From assembly GCA_003586115.2 (NCBI GenBank), contig QVOM02000034.1, positions 132,973,598 to 133,037,597 of the forward strand: 64,000 nucleotides of DNA. Reading direction: 5' to 3'. This DNA is from Salvator merianae (Eukaryota > Chordata > Lepidosauria > Squamata > Teiidae). Shown here in pieces: positions 23,620 to 34,924 of the stretch (positions within the stretch are counted from its first letter, which is position 1; the number at the start of each line of letters is the position of its first letter). A program made the position numbers and the translations under genes. Below the pieces are notes generated by a model. It searched no databases and was not told where the DNA came from. It saw only the letters and a list, made by a program, of their open reading frames with translations.

Positions 23620-24600
23620 AAAAGGTCTTGATGGAACAGACTTTGATTTTTATAAAGAGTTCTTTAAAAACCAGAAACATTAGGAAAACTGGATACAGTG
23701 CAAAATGAAACAAATGAAAAAGAATATAAAAGCCAAGTAATCTCCGCAGAATCATGTCATGAAAGCTCAAGAAAAGAGGTAGTTTTTCAAAGCCCTCCCA
23801 TAAAGCGATCTCTATCAGAACCAATCTCAAGCAAAGCATTCCTTAATTTAGGGACTAATGTTAACAAAAAAAAAGTCCTTTGTGTTTTCTGGCTGACATC
23901 TGCCAGAACAGGGACTTTTGCAGTTTATAATCTATGTGGCTGGGAGTGGCTGTAGCTCAGTGGTACAGCACACTGCCTGGAAAGCAGAAAGTTATAGGAT
24001 CAATGCCCAGCCTCTCCCTGGAAGTAGGCATGGCAAACCACTTCTGTATCTCTGCCAAGACAACTGCATAGAGATGCCCATGGAGGTGCCCATGCGGTCA
24101 ACCAGGAGTTGGCCATGACTCAGTGATACATAACAACAGCAACAACAGTCTATGTGGCCATGTATGAATAAAGAGTTAAGCACCCATATTTCACTTATAG
24201 CTTTAAAAATCATAATCAAAATTACAAATTGGGTCCAGGAACTCCCTGGCAGCCACTGCAGTGCATGGAGAATTTGTTAATGTTGTGTTTCTTTCCGCTT
24301 CCTTCAGAAATAGTGTACTATTACGAACTTCTGTAATAGCTACAGCTTCTGAACAGTTCATCCTGGCAGCCCCATGTAGACTGCGTGGCAATAATCAGGT
24401 AGGAGGTTATTGACATATGGACAGCTGAGATCAGGCTGTTTTTGTCTAGGAATTATACTATAGATGAATCTGGCATAGATCCTACTTGCCATTGCTGCTA
24501 TTTGTGATCACAATGATAGAATAGTATCAAGGAATACCTCCAACCCATAGTCTACATCTTCTCCAGGAGTGCTATCCTGTTGAGAAAAGGTGATCTAGCC
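23620..24600 (-). mobile_element. L2-tailed interspersed repeat, split by a SINE
   Basis: Two parts flank the SINE at 23,941-24,148. The left part resembles the same family at 12.9 and 40.2 kb in layout: AAGAGGTAGTTTTTCAAAGC, then ATTCCTTAATTTAGGGACTA. The right part carries GGCAGCCCCATGTAGACTGC then AATAATCAGG, corresponding to CCACATATAATGCATTGCAG then TAATCTAAACATG in the copy at 63.6 kb. No reading frame survives. Divergence is high, so boundaries are approximate. Confidence 0.5.
23941..24148 (+). mobile_element. Sauria-type tRNA SINE with perfect 10-bp TSD
   Basis: The head GGCTGTAGCTCAGTGGTACA is a tRNA-like A box region. A weak B box (TTATAGGATCAATGCCC) follows. The 3' part GCCAAGACAACTGCATAGAG and CAGGAGTTGGCCATGACTCA ends in an ACAACAGCAACAACAG tail, as in SINEs moved by RTE/BovB-type LINEs. 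It is flanked by identical TCTATGTGGC at 23,931-23,940 and 24,149-24,158. This marks retrotransposition into a pre-existing repeat, which must therefore be older. Confidence 0.9.
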
Positions 24601-25357
24601 ACCTACCAGAATGAGAATTCCTCCAGGCACAAAGTAAAGCCTATGATCCTCTCAGTGCTGCACTGAGATTGCCAGGCATAGTCATGGCTTTTCCAATGCA
24701 GTGCTGTTCGGAACAAAAGAAAGTGCATTCCAAGGCTATCACAGGAGCAGCAATGTCGGGTTTCCCATGATAGTCCTCCTTGCTTTCATGCTTGGCAAGG
24801 TGCATACATAGTTGCCACTTGGGAATTTCCAGGAGTCAGCAAGCATGCAAAAACAATAGAAAGGGGGAGGGTGGTTGGTTGGCTTCTGGAAGTTCCTGGT
24901 GAGGCAACTTCATGTGCAGCTCACCAGACATCCAGGTAAGCAAATCTATGCCTGGGTTTGCTGTCTGCATCTGGGAAGCCACAGCAAGAGACAGCCCTAT
25001 TTCTATCTATCCTCAACGCTACAATCTGCTCAAGACTCAGGCTGCTTCCATATCTAGCCCCCTTGCTACTCAGTCAAACTCAGCTGAACTTGTTTTCTGG
25101 TTCAAATCCATTAACAGAACATCTGATCTAGGGCAGCCCTATTGGCCCAGAGTAATCCATATTAAACAGAATCCTCCCCCACTTTGAAGAATTTGGGGGG
25201 ACTCCATAGCTAAACTGCCAATGGAACATATGCGAGTTCCCCGATGCAAGTTTCTGGAACTAAATCCTGAGCTAACAAGAGAACAACTTTAAAGCAATGT
25301 CTCTTTCCTCAACTGATACAGTTGCTCCAACAGGTGGTCAGTTTATGAGTTTATGGG
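24601..25357. other. non-coding stretch, nothing recognised
   Basis: No gene or confident repeat. The open frames here (up to about 90 codons) have no recognisable domains. Confidence 0.45.
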
Positions 25358-25385
25358 GAAACAAACAAACAAACAAACAAAAACC
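25358..25385 (+). repeat. AAAC microsatellite
   Basis: About six AAAC units in a row, directly upstream of the MITE at 25,391. Confidence 0.9.
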
Positions 25386-25390
25386 ATTTA

Positions 25391-25534
25391 GGGAGATTCT
25401 GCACTTGTTGGCATATCAGACCAGCAAGCATACTAGGAACCTTCCTTCCACACACTGGTGCAAGAAGACTCCTTCCCACCAGCCTGCAGAAGGGAGGCAC
25501 CTAGTATGCTTGCTGGTTCAGTGTGGAATCACCC
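25391..25534. mobile_element. PIF/Harbinger-like MITE, 144 bp, TTA target duplication
   Basis: The left end GGGAGATTCTGCACTTG and the right end GTGTGGAATCACCC are inverted versions of each other with several mismatches. TTA lies directly outside both ends (25,388-25,390 and 25,535-25,537). Inside, ACCAGCAAGCATACTAG is inverted as CTAGTATGCTTGCTGGT. A 3-bp TTA/TAA duplication is typical of PIF/Harbinger transposons. It encodes nothing. Confidence 0.75.
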
Positions 25535-25779
25535 TTAGATGTCTTGGAGAAGTCACAGAGTTGCATTCTGTCACCTCATTCAAAATTCTATCAGTGCAAC
25601 AAAGGCAGTTTCAGTGCTGATTTAGGCCTGAAACCAGACTAGAATGGATGCAGATGATCCACTTTCTTCTGTGAAAGTAATTCCCATTGAAATTGTTGGG
25701 ATTTCTGAGTAAATACATGATAGAATTGATTACGCAGTGCAACAGGGCTGTTTTGTCAATTCATTTCCAAATGATCTCT

Positions 25780-26180
25780 AACTTGGAATTCATCTTATTC
25801 ACACTAGATCAATATTTGCCCCCATGTGCTTCCCTTCACATATGCTTACACTGAACTGAATCTGATATTTTTCATCTCACTTGCCCAGCTTGTTGAGATT
25901 CTTTTAGAGAGCTTTGCAATTCTTTTAAGTTTTGTTTTCTCTTCCTAAATAATTAACTTTGCCTTCTTATTGCTTGTAGTTCCTGCTTACCATAGGTCAC
26001 TTATGAATAAGTCAAAAAGCACTAGTCCCAGTGCAAATTCTTGTGGGATACCATTTTTAACAGTCATCTATGGTGGAAAACATCAATTTACAATGTGGGT
26101 TTTTTGAACTTTCTGTTCTTTTGTCAGATTCTGTGATGTTTGAATAGATAGTCAAGTCACTTTAGAAAGTTCAACAATGC
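25780..26180 (-). mobile_element. CR1 LINE fragment, reverse transcriptase region, reversed
   Basis: The plus strand reads TTATGAATAAGTCAAAAAGC then ACTAGTCCCAGTGC, the reverse of the CR1 region coding for FNxFINDL-type residues. The same place in the CR1 at 55.5-58 kb reads TTTATGAATAAATTAAAGAG then CAAGGGTCTTAATAC. Upstream, CACTTGCCCAGCTTGTTGAG matches the segment after the catalytic box. Stops and small indels abound. CR1 sequence may continue weakly to about 26,760. Confidence 0.75.
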
Positions 26181-29100
26181 AATGGGTTTGTTCATACCTT
26201 CTATTGCACAGAAATTGCAGAAACATCCTGGAAAGTTTCAAATACTCTAAGCCTGCAGTATGTTTTTTCTTTCTTTCTGGACACTTCTGCGATGGAGAGA
26301 AGGTTGCACAAATGTCATTAAAACTCTAGGGAGATTTGCACAAAAATGCATGTGAGGGAATGAGGACATTATTTGTGCTTTGTATAAATTTACTCTGAAA
26401 TGAGGGTATCTCCAGTGTCTACAAAATGACTGTGTATCTTTTATTATACTCTTCCAGAACTCTTAGCAAGTTAGTATGAAAGGCCTTACCCAAAGCTAAG
26501 TCAATTGCTTCTCAACCACACTTATTATTTTATACCTTTGGCACTTCTTTCCAGTTTCATATTTCCCATCAATGTATACCCCCAAAATATTTAAAATCAC
26601 CTTGTAAGTCCTGTACCCTGTGTAGCACATTTTATGAATTGGCATAATACTATTTTCTTCATAAGGTAACATTCTTAATGACAAATGACATATTTTTGTT
26701 TGAACAGGAGAACTCTCCCATTTGAGTTCTTCAAGAAATTTCACAGGAATTCACTAGGAACCTAGTTGTGCAAAGTCTCGCTTTCTGAAGTACATGTGGC
26801 CATTAGAAAAAAAGCATATTCTTTCCTCCCAGCACGGGAAGAAACGTCTGTGTACATCCAGTTCCATTTAATTGATATCTGTGGATTTTTTGGAGGGGGG
26901 ATCAGGTAGAAATATACACCAAGGCATGTCTAAGTATATACTACTAGGAGGGTGCACACAGACACCTGCATGCTACAATGGCAGTTTTATTATGCAAAAC
27001 TAGACCTTATGGAGAAATCCTTCAGTAGCTACTGGGCATAAGCCTGACAGCTGCCCTTAAGCTTCAAAGAAATCCAGGCCATTTTTCAATATGAACACAA
27101 ATATCATACACAAGTCAAAAATATGGTTTCTTAAACTATTGCATGAGTAGTCATAAGATGCCTAGTGATGGAGGTGTATGTGAAACATATCCAGACTTTC
27201 AGTCTTGACACTCACAGGGGGGAGAAGCAAAGTGGGGCCATTCTAAACTGAGTACATCATCACATATCTCACACCAGATGATTTATGACACCATAATTTC
27301 TGGCTGAACATTTCATGACACTGCAGTCATGGCTTCAGGACTCAGTCCAGATGCTGGCTTTAGCATTCCCCTGTGCTGCTGACCAGTGTCATTACATGAA
27401 TCTGAAAGGAAAAGAACCACAGCATCAAGCATGGACATTAACTAGACCAAGGCTTGAGCTGGCAGACGTTTCACTGGAGTGCAGCGCATGGGCCCAGAAA
27501 GAGAAAGGATGAAGTTACCAACTGTGAAAAGACTTCTGAGAATTTCTTCTTGCTAGATATTTATATCATTTGTAGAGTTGTTATGGATAGTAGGAGGAAT
27601 TGATGGACTTTGCAGTTAACAGTTGCTGGAAGTGCAGGAATACTTACGTGGGAGTACACTATTCTAAACCAGACTGTAAAATCTCATGTAGTCTGACCAA
27701 AGGTTAAAAGAAAAGAGTACTGAGATATTTGAACTGCTGGAGATCTCTGCATCAGTGAATCAAGAAACTTAAGGGAGCTCTTTTGGTTGCAGTTCCTACT
27801 TTTGGACTTCTTGGCAAAGGCGTGAAGAATAACAATTTTTCCTTGCTTTTGTGTCCTGAATCCTTCAACAACAATTGCAACTGAGCAAAATATTTCCAGA
27901 CAGCAAATCTGTGTATATAATTTTCTTCCCAAAGTTAAGGAACAGGCTAGTTGTTTTGCTTTCTTGCAGTACAATCCTACTTTTCTGTGCAAGGCCAAAA
28001 GGTCTACCGCTGCAATACTACTGCATTTTACTTGGGAAGCTGAAAGGTCAGAAAGGCTGAAACGCTGTAGTATCTTGTCGCAAAGGAGCCACAACACAAA
28101 GGTCCTGCAGTGACTCAGAGTGAAGGGTAGGAAAATACTTTGGATGCTGAAATTTGCCTGGTCATGTGGTAGACTGAAGTGGAGATGTGGCAGAAGAGTT
28201 CTGAGGCAGTAGAAGATGCTACCAATTTGGATTATAGGTAGGAGTCCATATTCTAAAATGATTCTTTGGACAGAGAGCCCCATGCAAAAAGAAAGTTACT
28301 ACTTCAGCACTATTACACCACTTCATTCCAATGCATATATAAAACACATATCGTATCAACATTGGAAAGACAAGGTGGAAGATGGCAGAAAACACCAGCA
28401 CTGGTAGATAACAGAAAAGCAGGTTGTCTCCATCATGCAAGACAAATTTTCTTGAACAGGCTATATCCATGATGCCCACTTTGTGCAATTTGTTTTTTCC
28501 TCTAAAAACAGTGCCACACGTATGTGAGCTTCAGGATGAAAGTCCCTCATTATACCTTGGGTTCACTGTTTTGCAAATGGTGGAAGGAGGTTCTGACACT
28601 TTCTCTGCCTTGTATTGAACACATGATAACCTTTTAGCACCAGATGCACCCCCTTGTCACCAAAAGAATAAGAGCGCCAAATGCCTTAAATCTCACAAGA
28701 TGCGGAAGCTCAGATTTCAAGTTCACTTCTTCTTCACTAGAAGTTCATGAGAAGACTGCATCCAGATGACATTTACGTATTGTGCTGTATCTGGATATTC
28801 TGGAAAAAAGAACTCCCAAGACTGCTTTATTCCAGAATATCAAACTATAGCACAATAAGTAAGTGACGTCTGGATACAGATGCTTAGAATACCAACCCAT
28901 CTGCATTCTTAGAAAAACCTCTGGTGGCTTCATCTTTTTGGAGAGAGTAGCAACAGCAGTGATTTAGTATCTTTTCCAGAAATCCTGCCTTTCAGTATTG
29001 ATTTTCTATGTGCACAATCATCAGTGAACTTCCATGAGAAAACTTCAGGTTCTTCAAGCATGGAAGACACTGCAGTAACATGCAGCGCCAAGGCTACCAT

Positions 29101-30308
29101 TCACACTCAGCTAAAAAAGTATCTCAAAAGCACCTCAGAGACAGCAATGTCTCATCCCATCTCTAAACTACTTTTTCTATGTTTTTGATGTGGGAAGGGT
29201 CAGACTGGTGTGTGAATAGTCCCCCTTGATCTCAAAGCCGTCTTGAAGCTTCGTTTGGCAACTACAATTTGGGATTCCAGTTGGACTGTGCACTCCATTT
29301 TGCACAAGTCTGAATCCCAATCCTGTTTCATGCCCTGAAATTCACAATGTTCAGAAATAAAAAATGGTTGCAAGTCTCAACTCTTCCATTTTGCAGTCCG
29401 AACAAGCCTTTTTGGGCAAAGATATCTGCCAAATTGTAGAGATACAAGTTCAGAGTTTTACTTTAGCATTTGGTGGTTGAGACTGGTGTGTGCATAGGCA
29501 TAGGAAGAATGTCTATCTATTTTACTCTACTTTTTGGAAAAAGTTGTCTCTATTTTTTAAAAAATCTTTTTGGCAGAGTTGGACAAAATTTGCACGTTTT
29601 TGAAGAAGCTGGACAAAGTCAAATTTCAGGCTAGGTGCTCATGCACCCCACACATAAGAGCTGACCAATTGTTCTGGTTTTTATCAACTAAAGCAAGGAA
29701 CAAATCATTCATTTGTAGACTGTGGACAACCAGAGCTTGGGAGGTGAATGTAAAATCCCCATCTCTTCAGGTAAATGGTGTTTTCCGACCTCTAAGATGA
29801 GCAGCTGTAATTTGCCACGTTTAGCAAAGGAGGGCACCCAAGAATACCAGAGCAAGAAACTCCCCCTGAATCATTTGATAATGTGAAGTGGTTGCTAAAT
29901 GAAGGGTACACTTCAGTGTACGTATCTGACATAAAATTGAGCCTGTTTCCCTACCTTTCACGATTATCAAGTAGAGGCATAAGCAATTAGCCAAAGTGCA
30001 ACCAACTCAAACTCCTGCAGCCTCAGTGCTTCCAAACGTCAGTTGCAGAGCATCCCACAAAATCCTACTGAGCCTTCCAAGAGGGCTGGGAGGCAAAGAA
30101 GCCCTGCATGGGCTGGCCTTGCTGATTGGGTGGCCCAAAGCCAGCATTCTCTGCTTTCACACCTAAACAGAAATTTCATGGGGATCCTTTCTATTGGGCT
30201 GGGGACATCATCCTTGTTTCAAGGAGCAGGATTCCTAGAGTGGTTTTCCCATCCTGGCGTGTGACACATTTGAAAACTGTTTCAATGTTTGCAGTTACAC
30301 TGTTTGCA
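26181..30308. other. largely unique non-coding stretch
   Basis: No gene is supported. A 199-codon minus-strand open frame lies at 27,684-28,283 and is listed separately as doubtful. A repeat-like block at about 29,110-29,260 shares AAAGCACCTCAGAGACAGC with the region near 3,470 and GGGAAGGGTCAGACTGGTGT with that near 13,320. The rest shows nothing I can name. Confidence 0.45.
27684..28283 (-). other. longest open frame in the window, probably not a gene
   Basis: A 199-codon frame opens with Met and ends TTFGQTT-like. It is rich in Leu, Ser, Cys and Phe and has no signal, domain or repeat I recognise. A rough count shows why it is weak: with 3 of 64 codons as stops, about one such run is expected by chance per few windows this size. 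No splice-site pattern, Kozak context or upstream promoter is evident. If it were real it would be a single-exon or exon-internal frame; a decayed pseudogene is also possible. Confidence 0.1.
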
Positions 30309-30418
30309 TTCCTCCCTCCCTCCCTCCCTCCCTCCCTTCCTTCCTTCCTTCCTTCCTTCCTTCCTTCCTTCCTTCCTTCCTTCCCTCCCTCTTCCCTCCT
30401 TCCCTCTTTTTCTTTCTT
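30309..30418 (+). repeat. CCCT/CCTT polypyrimidine microsatellite
   Basis: About seven CCCT units pass into about twelve CCTT units, then a degenerate CT-rich tail with CCCTCCCTCTTCCCTCC. All-pyrimidine tracts of this length can form triplex (H-DNA) structures. The frames through it are simple repeats. Confidence 0.95.
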
Positions 30419-30589
30419 AAATGTTCACATCCCCAGTATATCCTAATCCTTTGGATCTCCTTATACAGTTTGGAATGATTGGGAAGAGATCCTGCTTTGT
30501 ATTGAGCCACCTCTCAGTTTCTCTGAATCATCAGGATTAATCTTGAGATGCAAGGTTTACCTAAATCCGATGCAAACCTATTTCCTGGC

Positions 30590-30780
30590 ACTCAGTCTGC
30601 TTATACCAAGAGCTAAAGAGCCTATTTGAAATGCATGTGTAAGCAGTATGAACAGCCTGAGAAGCTTCATTACAATTACTTTTCTTAAAAGGAACACTGC
30701 AGGGTAATTTAAGAGATTCTAATAGCTGCACTATGTCTAATTACAAAGGGGAGTAAATCATCAAGAGTTAGGATTGAATG
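30590..30780. promoter_or_regulatory. candidate conserved non-coding element
   Basis: A repeat-free block with ATGCATG, TTACAATTAC, GGTAATTTAAG and CTAATTACAAAG within about 130 bp. Clustered TAATTA-type homeodomain sites with octamer-like motifs are common in vertebrate developmental enhancers. This is a guess from composition; conservation cannot be judged from one sequence. Confidence 0.25.
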
Positions 30781-31509
30781 CACATATATTTTCACACAGT
30801 CTTCAGCATAATAATAAAACAAATAATTAATAGGCAGTGGTGAGACAGATCCTTTGTTTCTGAAACAGCAATGGCTGGGCCTATTTTCAGAAACTAAAAT
30901 GCAAGTCAGCATTTTGGTTCCCAGGAGATACAGGAGGCTTTTGGAATTGCTTGGAATTGATGTTGCTTCAAAAACCTTGCGACTTTAAGATTTAATCAAC
31001 AGAGTTGTGCCAACCATCATTTGAACATTCCAGAGACTGACACCTGGCTTTTAGAAAATGCATTTAGCTAGCAGTGCTGCTCAGTGGCATAAAGTCCTAT
31101 TCAAGCAGCTTAAAGCCACTGGCGGCTTTGTGGCAAGCTCCCAGAGCTTTCCCTGGATTTTGTTACCAAAGAGTCCATGTGCCTTCATCATAGTCCTGAG
31201 CAGGGGTCTCTCTGGGAGGTGGTGCCATCATCACAAGCCCTCTCATTCTCTCAAGATTGGGAGCAGCGAGGCACTTTCTTGGAGATCACCATTTTGAATT
31301 CTTAGATTCTTCAGGCTAAAGGCAGTTAGCTGAAATATTTTTATGGACCCCTCAAAAAAATCTCAGGGAAGTTTGCACACTGTACTAAAACAATACAAAT
31401 AAGGAAGAGCAGTTAGCTCCTTCCCCTTGGAGAAGTGGTGAGTGGAACAGGTGAATATAACTGGAAGCCTCTCCTCTTGATGAAAGTTGGTTCATGACTT
31501 TTCACAGGG

Positions 31510-31740
31510 ACTTCAAAAGTGGATCCTGAGCTTGCTGTCAGCAGAGGGGGAGGCTTTTGGCTCTGGTGAAGTCTTTAGTACGGTCACAGACCAAAATTTG
31601 GCTCTGGCCAGCTGCACCAGCAATACCCTGCTTGGTAGCATGGAAATCGAAATCCGTGAATAGTTTATCAGTTTACTCCGACATACGTTAGACATCATAT
31701 AAGGCTGTAAGCTTAATTTTTCCAGCTTTCTGTTTTTCAA
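31510..31740 (-). pseudogene. possible decayed coding remnant, unidentified
   Basis: On the minus strand one frame reads VEKQKAGKIKLTALYDV, then after two stops FTDFDFHATKQGIAGAAGQS, then QILVCDRTKDFTRAKS. The composition is protein-like and the phrase loosely recalls WD-type repeats, but I cannot assign a family. A second minus frame stays open over the same bases for 75 codons, and a plus frame is also open in places, so the strand is uncertain. If it is a processed pseudogene, the two internal stops show it is dead. Chance remains likely. Confidence 0.15.
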
Positions 31741-32527
31741 CTAGAATGTTATTGTGATTTTACTGCATTTTAATACTTGAATTTTATTTGTTTTACTCCA
31801 GAAGCCACTGTGAGGCTACTTTTGAGATGGAAACTTATGAATAAACATTGCCAGACATCAGCAATCAGCAGAAGCTTGAGTGCATAAATATGTTTTAAAC
31901 AAGGAACAGAAATTCAGAAGAGCTGTTTTGTTTTGAAAGAGATGCAGCTCCATCAGGTGGGTATCAAATACGAAAAGACCTTTTCTTGGATGTTACCAAG
32001 CCAATACACAGTTAGCAAATTTTCTCCTGAAGTTTGAAGCAACTGGACAAGTGTACATGGAAAGAGATACCTGAAATAGCCAAAGCCCACATTTGGGGAG
32101 ATTTCTAAGTTAGCAAGAAAAAATGGGCTTGGATGCAGTAACCAATTATCAAGCTTGTAAGGAAGGATGCCACCTGTCTATGGAAGGTACCTCCAATGAG
32201 TCATGAAGCCCATTTGTCCAAGTTGCTGCTTCTTTAAACAACCTTAAACTAATTACTTGGAGACAACCATTTGAAAGCACTCGGACTTTCCAAAGGGAGC
32301 AGTCTGAACAATAAAATCAAGCTGGCAAGTCTTCTGAAGCTTCTGTAGAAAGTCACTCTAGTGATAGAAGAAAAGCTTTCCTAAGAACCTGTGCATTGCT
32401 CTGTCCAGGGTGCTGATATGATTTGACCTTGCCTCGCTCTGCAAGACCCTGCCTGCAATTGCCTCTCCATGAGACTATTTTTCTCTGTGAGACTAACCTC
32501 CATAGGATAGGATAGCTGGTATACTAA

Positions 32528-32687
32528 GGCCCTTTCTTCACTTGGACATATTCCAGATTATATATCAGAATAGGGACCTGCCACCTGCATGCTAGTGCAG
32601 ACTAGTTTCATAGTTTGCACTAGCATGTGCATAGCAGGTCCCTATTCTGGGACATAATCCACAATAAGGCCAAGTGCAGAAAAGGCC
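32528..32687. mobile_element. PIF/Harbinger-like MITE, 160 bp, TAA target duplication
   Basis: Left end GGCCCTTTCTTCACTTGG, right end CCAAGTGCAGAAAAGGCC, a near-perfect inverted pair. TAA lies outside each end (32,525-32,527 and 32,688-32,690). The interior is a long palindrome: GAATAGGGACCTGC facing GCAGGTCCCTATTC and CATGCTAGTGCA facing TGCACTAGCATG. It encodes no transposase. It is one of five clean copies of this family in the window. Confidence 0.9.
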
Positions 32688-33139
32688 TAAATCTCCAGAA
32701 CCTCAGAGTCTAAAATTCAGGGAGACAGAGCAAGACAATAAGGGATAGTGCCTAACAGTAAGAGGGATACTAGGTGCTTTTCAAAAAATGTCAAATCAAG
32801 CAAATACTACCCTTCCAGTAGTCTAGCATTTATTTTTCTACTAGAGATACTGAGCAAGTCCTAGGATATACTCCAGCATAGTATTGTCTCGAGTGTCCAG
32901 CTAGAATCTAGGAGCACCCTGGACCAATTGCTGCCTCTCAGTCTAGTGTGTTTCACATAGTTTGGAGGATAAAATAGAGATGAGAATAGTGTGAACCCCC
33001 TGGCATCTTTGAAGGAAAGAAGAAAATATAAATGGCGTAAATAGTAGTACTAAATCAATTTGTTGCTCCTACTTATGCTTTTGTATAGACCATGCGAATA
33101 GAACATAATAAGCCGCCATCTGACTCGCAAAGTTGCTCC

Positions 33140-33350
33140 CTTGAGCTCAGCAGGCTTACTCTGACAAACGGCAGCTAAATTGCAGTCAAAGGACAAGGTC
33201 ATTTATTTGGGGGCTTCAGTTTGGAAGGCAAGGAGAGCTGGACACTGCTGCTCTGTGAGCTATCTTGGCTCATGTTTGCAAACAGACTGCAAATGGAAAT
33301 GCTGACCCTTAGAAGTGCTGCCTTGCCAAGCTTCATGCAGTGGATAGTTC
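33140..33350. promoter_or_regulatory. candidate conserved non-coding element
   Basis: A repeat-free block with CAAAGGACAAGGTCA (nuclear-receptor-like half sites AAAGGACA and AAGGTCA), TGTTTGCAAACA (a forkhead-like palindrome) and balanced base composition. This is a composition-based guess only. Confidence 0.22.
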
Positions 33351-34125
33351 CAGTGACAAGGAAGTAGAAAGAGCATGGAAAGAGAATTCAGGCGGTCCAA
33401 AGAGCATGAGGAGAGTGTGACATATATCCACTGACTAGATTTTCAATGGACAGAACATAGTGATTCTCTGTGTTGCTTATGAGTGAACTGTACTTTGATA
33501 CTTTGCATTAGTAACAGTGTCTTCTTCTGTGTCATTGTGCCCTCTTTTTGCTCTTTTTTGCAACCGCTTTTTTATAACCCCAGAAAAACATAGTGGGGTG
33601 GATCGGTTTTGTTTCGATGTACCCACCTATTTTACGGCATTAATGACAAAGGCCCTAAGGATTAGGGCTGTGATTTCATAAGATCTTGACAGGATGCTGT
33701 GGTTTTGCCTCCAGCCTTCATCTTGACTACTGTGCCTTCTATGCTGGCTTACCTTATTGACCCTGCTTTCTCATGACAGGGAGAGATAACTAGTGGCAAC
33801 TAGATGTTTGATGAACTATGCTTCTCTTTGAGGTCAGGCCTTGGGGATCAAGTGAAAGTCCTGCAGTTTCAGGGGATTGTATGCCCAATGGAGCCAGGAT
33901 GTGATGGGAAAGGAAGGATGATCTGTGGGTTACATAACCTTGTAACTATAACATGTAACTCCCTGCATAAAGAATGGCATTGTTACTATATCCTGGATCT
34001 GTGTTCTACAAGGGGCCTGGGGTGGTCTTGATAGACCTCAAGAACTGTTGCTCTCTCTTTGTGTGTTTATAACATTGCCAGCTGTATGGGTGCCCAGGTC
34101 TCAAGTTTTTCTGCACAGAGAGACC

Positions 34126-34144
34126 AAACAACAACAACAACAAC
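34126..34144 (+). repeat. CAA microsatellite
   Basis: About six CAA/AAC units. Similar tails end Sauria-type SINEs, but no SINE body is evident just upstream. Confidence 0.8.
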
Positions 34145-34924
34145 CAAGAGCTGAACATCTTCCAGTCAGAGAACACATTGGCTGTCTAATAGGTATATAG
34201 CTCTTGGAGAGACAACCACCACATTATGGCAGAATTCCAAGATTCCAAGGCATTTCTGATCTGCAGTGAAATTCTGAGATGAAACTGGGACTGAGAATGA
34301 AAATGTGCTTCACAGTAACTTTTCTACTCAGCTTATTAGTCTCTGTTTCTCTCCCTAAAAGCACATATTTTAGAAGTAATATTTTCTAAAGAAGTTGTCT
34401 TACAAGAAAGGATTGCTGTCCACAGGACTTATTTTGTCACAGTCTTGCCCATAGAAAGAAAATATTCACAGGTTTGGGGAGACCCAGTGCAAAACAAAAT
34501 GAATCAGGGGTGTCATAAAACATTAGTTGTGGTTCCCAGGAAGCCTGATCTATAGACTACAGGAGGTTTGTGGCAGGATTAAATGGAGCTATCAGGTTGG
34601 TTCATTGCATGCATAAATGTGCGCATGTCTAATTTAACCACAGCTCTTTATCTTGCAAAAGAAATGACCTTGGTTTAAAGACTGCAAAAAGGTTTATTGG
34701 TGAGACTGATGCATTTACACACACAGTATATACTGAGGCTGGTATTTTACTTCCCTGTAAACATTTAACAGTCATTTAAATGAGCACAAAGAAATACACC
34801 CTACTTTAGAAATAAAAAGCAAATACTGCATATGCGTACGTATGTACAGACCATACAGCATGTAGAAAAGTAGAATATCTGTAAGCAGAAACAATGCAGT
34901 GATAGCTAAATGCTGAATTATTTC

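Larger units (their letters stand above)
30419..32524. other. non-repetitive stretch, possible regulatory DNA
   Basis: No gene is supported. A TAATT-rich block at 30,590-30,780 and a possible coding remnant near 31,510-31,740 are listed separately. No transposon is recognised here, a long repeat-poor run compared with the neighbourhood. Confidence 0.4.
32691..34924. other. mostly unique non-coding stretch
   Basis: No gene. Near 33,715-33,750 the sequence can be read as LHLDYCAFYAGL, like the LDYCNALYxGLP motif near the C-terminus of L2 and related LINEs, so a very short LINE remnant is possible. A CAA microsatellite lies at 34,126-34,144. Positions 33,140-33,350 are repeat-free and listed as possible regulatory DNA. 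Confidence 0.4.

Noticed and set aside
23941..24030. Functional tRNA gene
   Set aside because: The A and B boxes are there, but the cloverleaf is degenerate and it is joined to a SINE body with a tail and a TSD, so it is a SINE head.
27684..28283. 199-codon minus-strand frame, with a KIVILHAFAKKSK stretch that recalls bacterial HigB-like proteins
   Set aside because: The similarity is a dozen residues only, in an animal genome, without the rest of that fold or a partner gene. A frame this long is expected by chance about once in a few windows of this size.
30126..30510. Proline/serine- or lysine/glutamate/glycine-rich frames
   Set aside because: They are translations of the CCCT/CCTT microsatellite in two directions.
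33715..33750. LINE C-terminal motif (LHLDYCAFYAGL)
   Set aside because: Only twelve residues match, with no supporting motif on either side; noted in the surrounding stretch but not called as an element.
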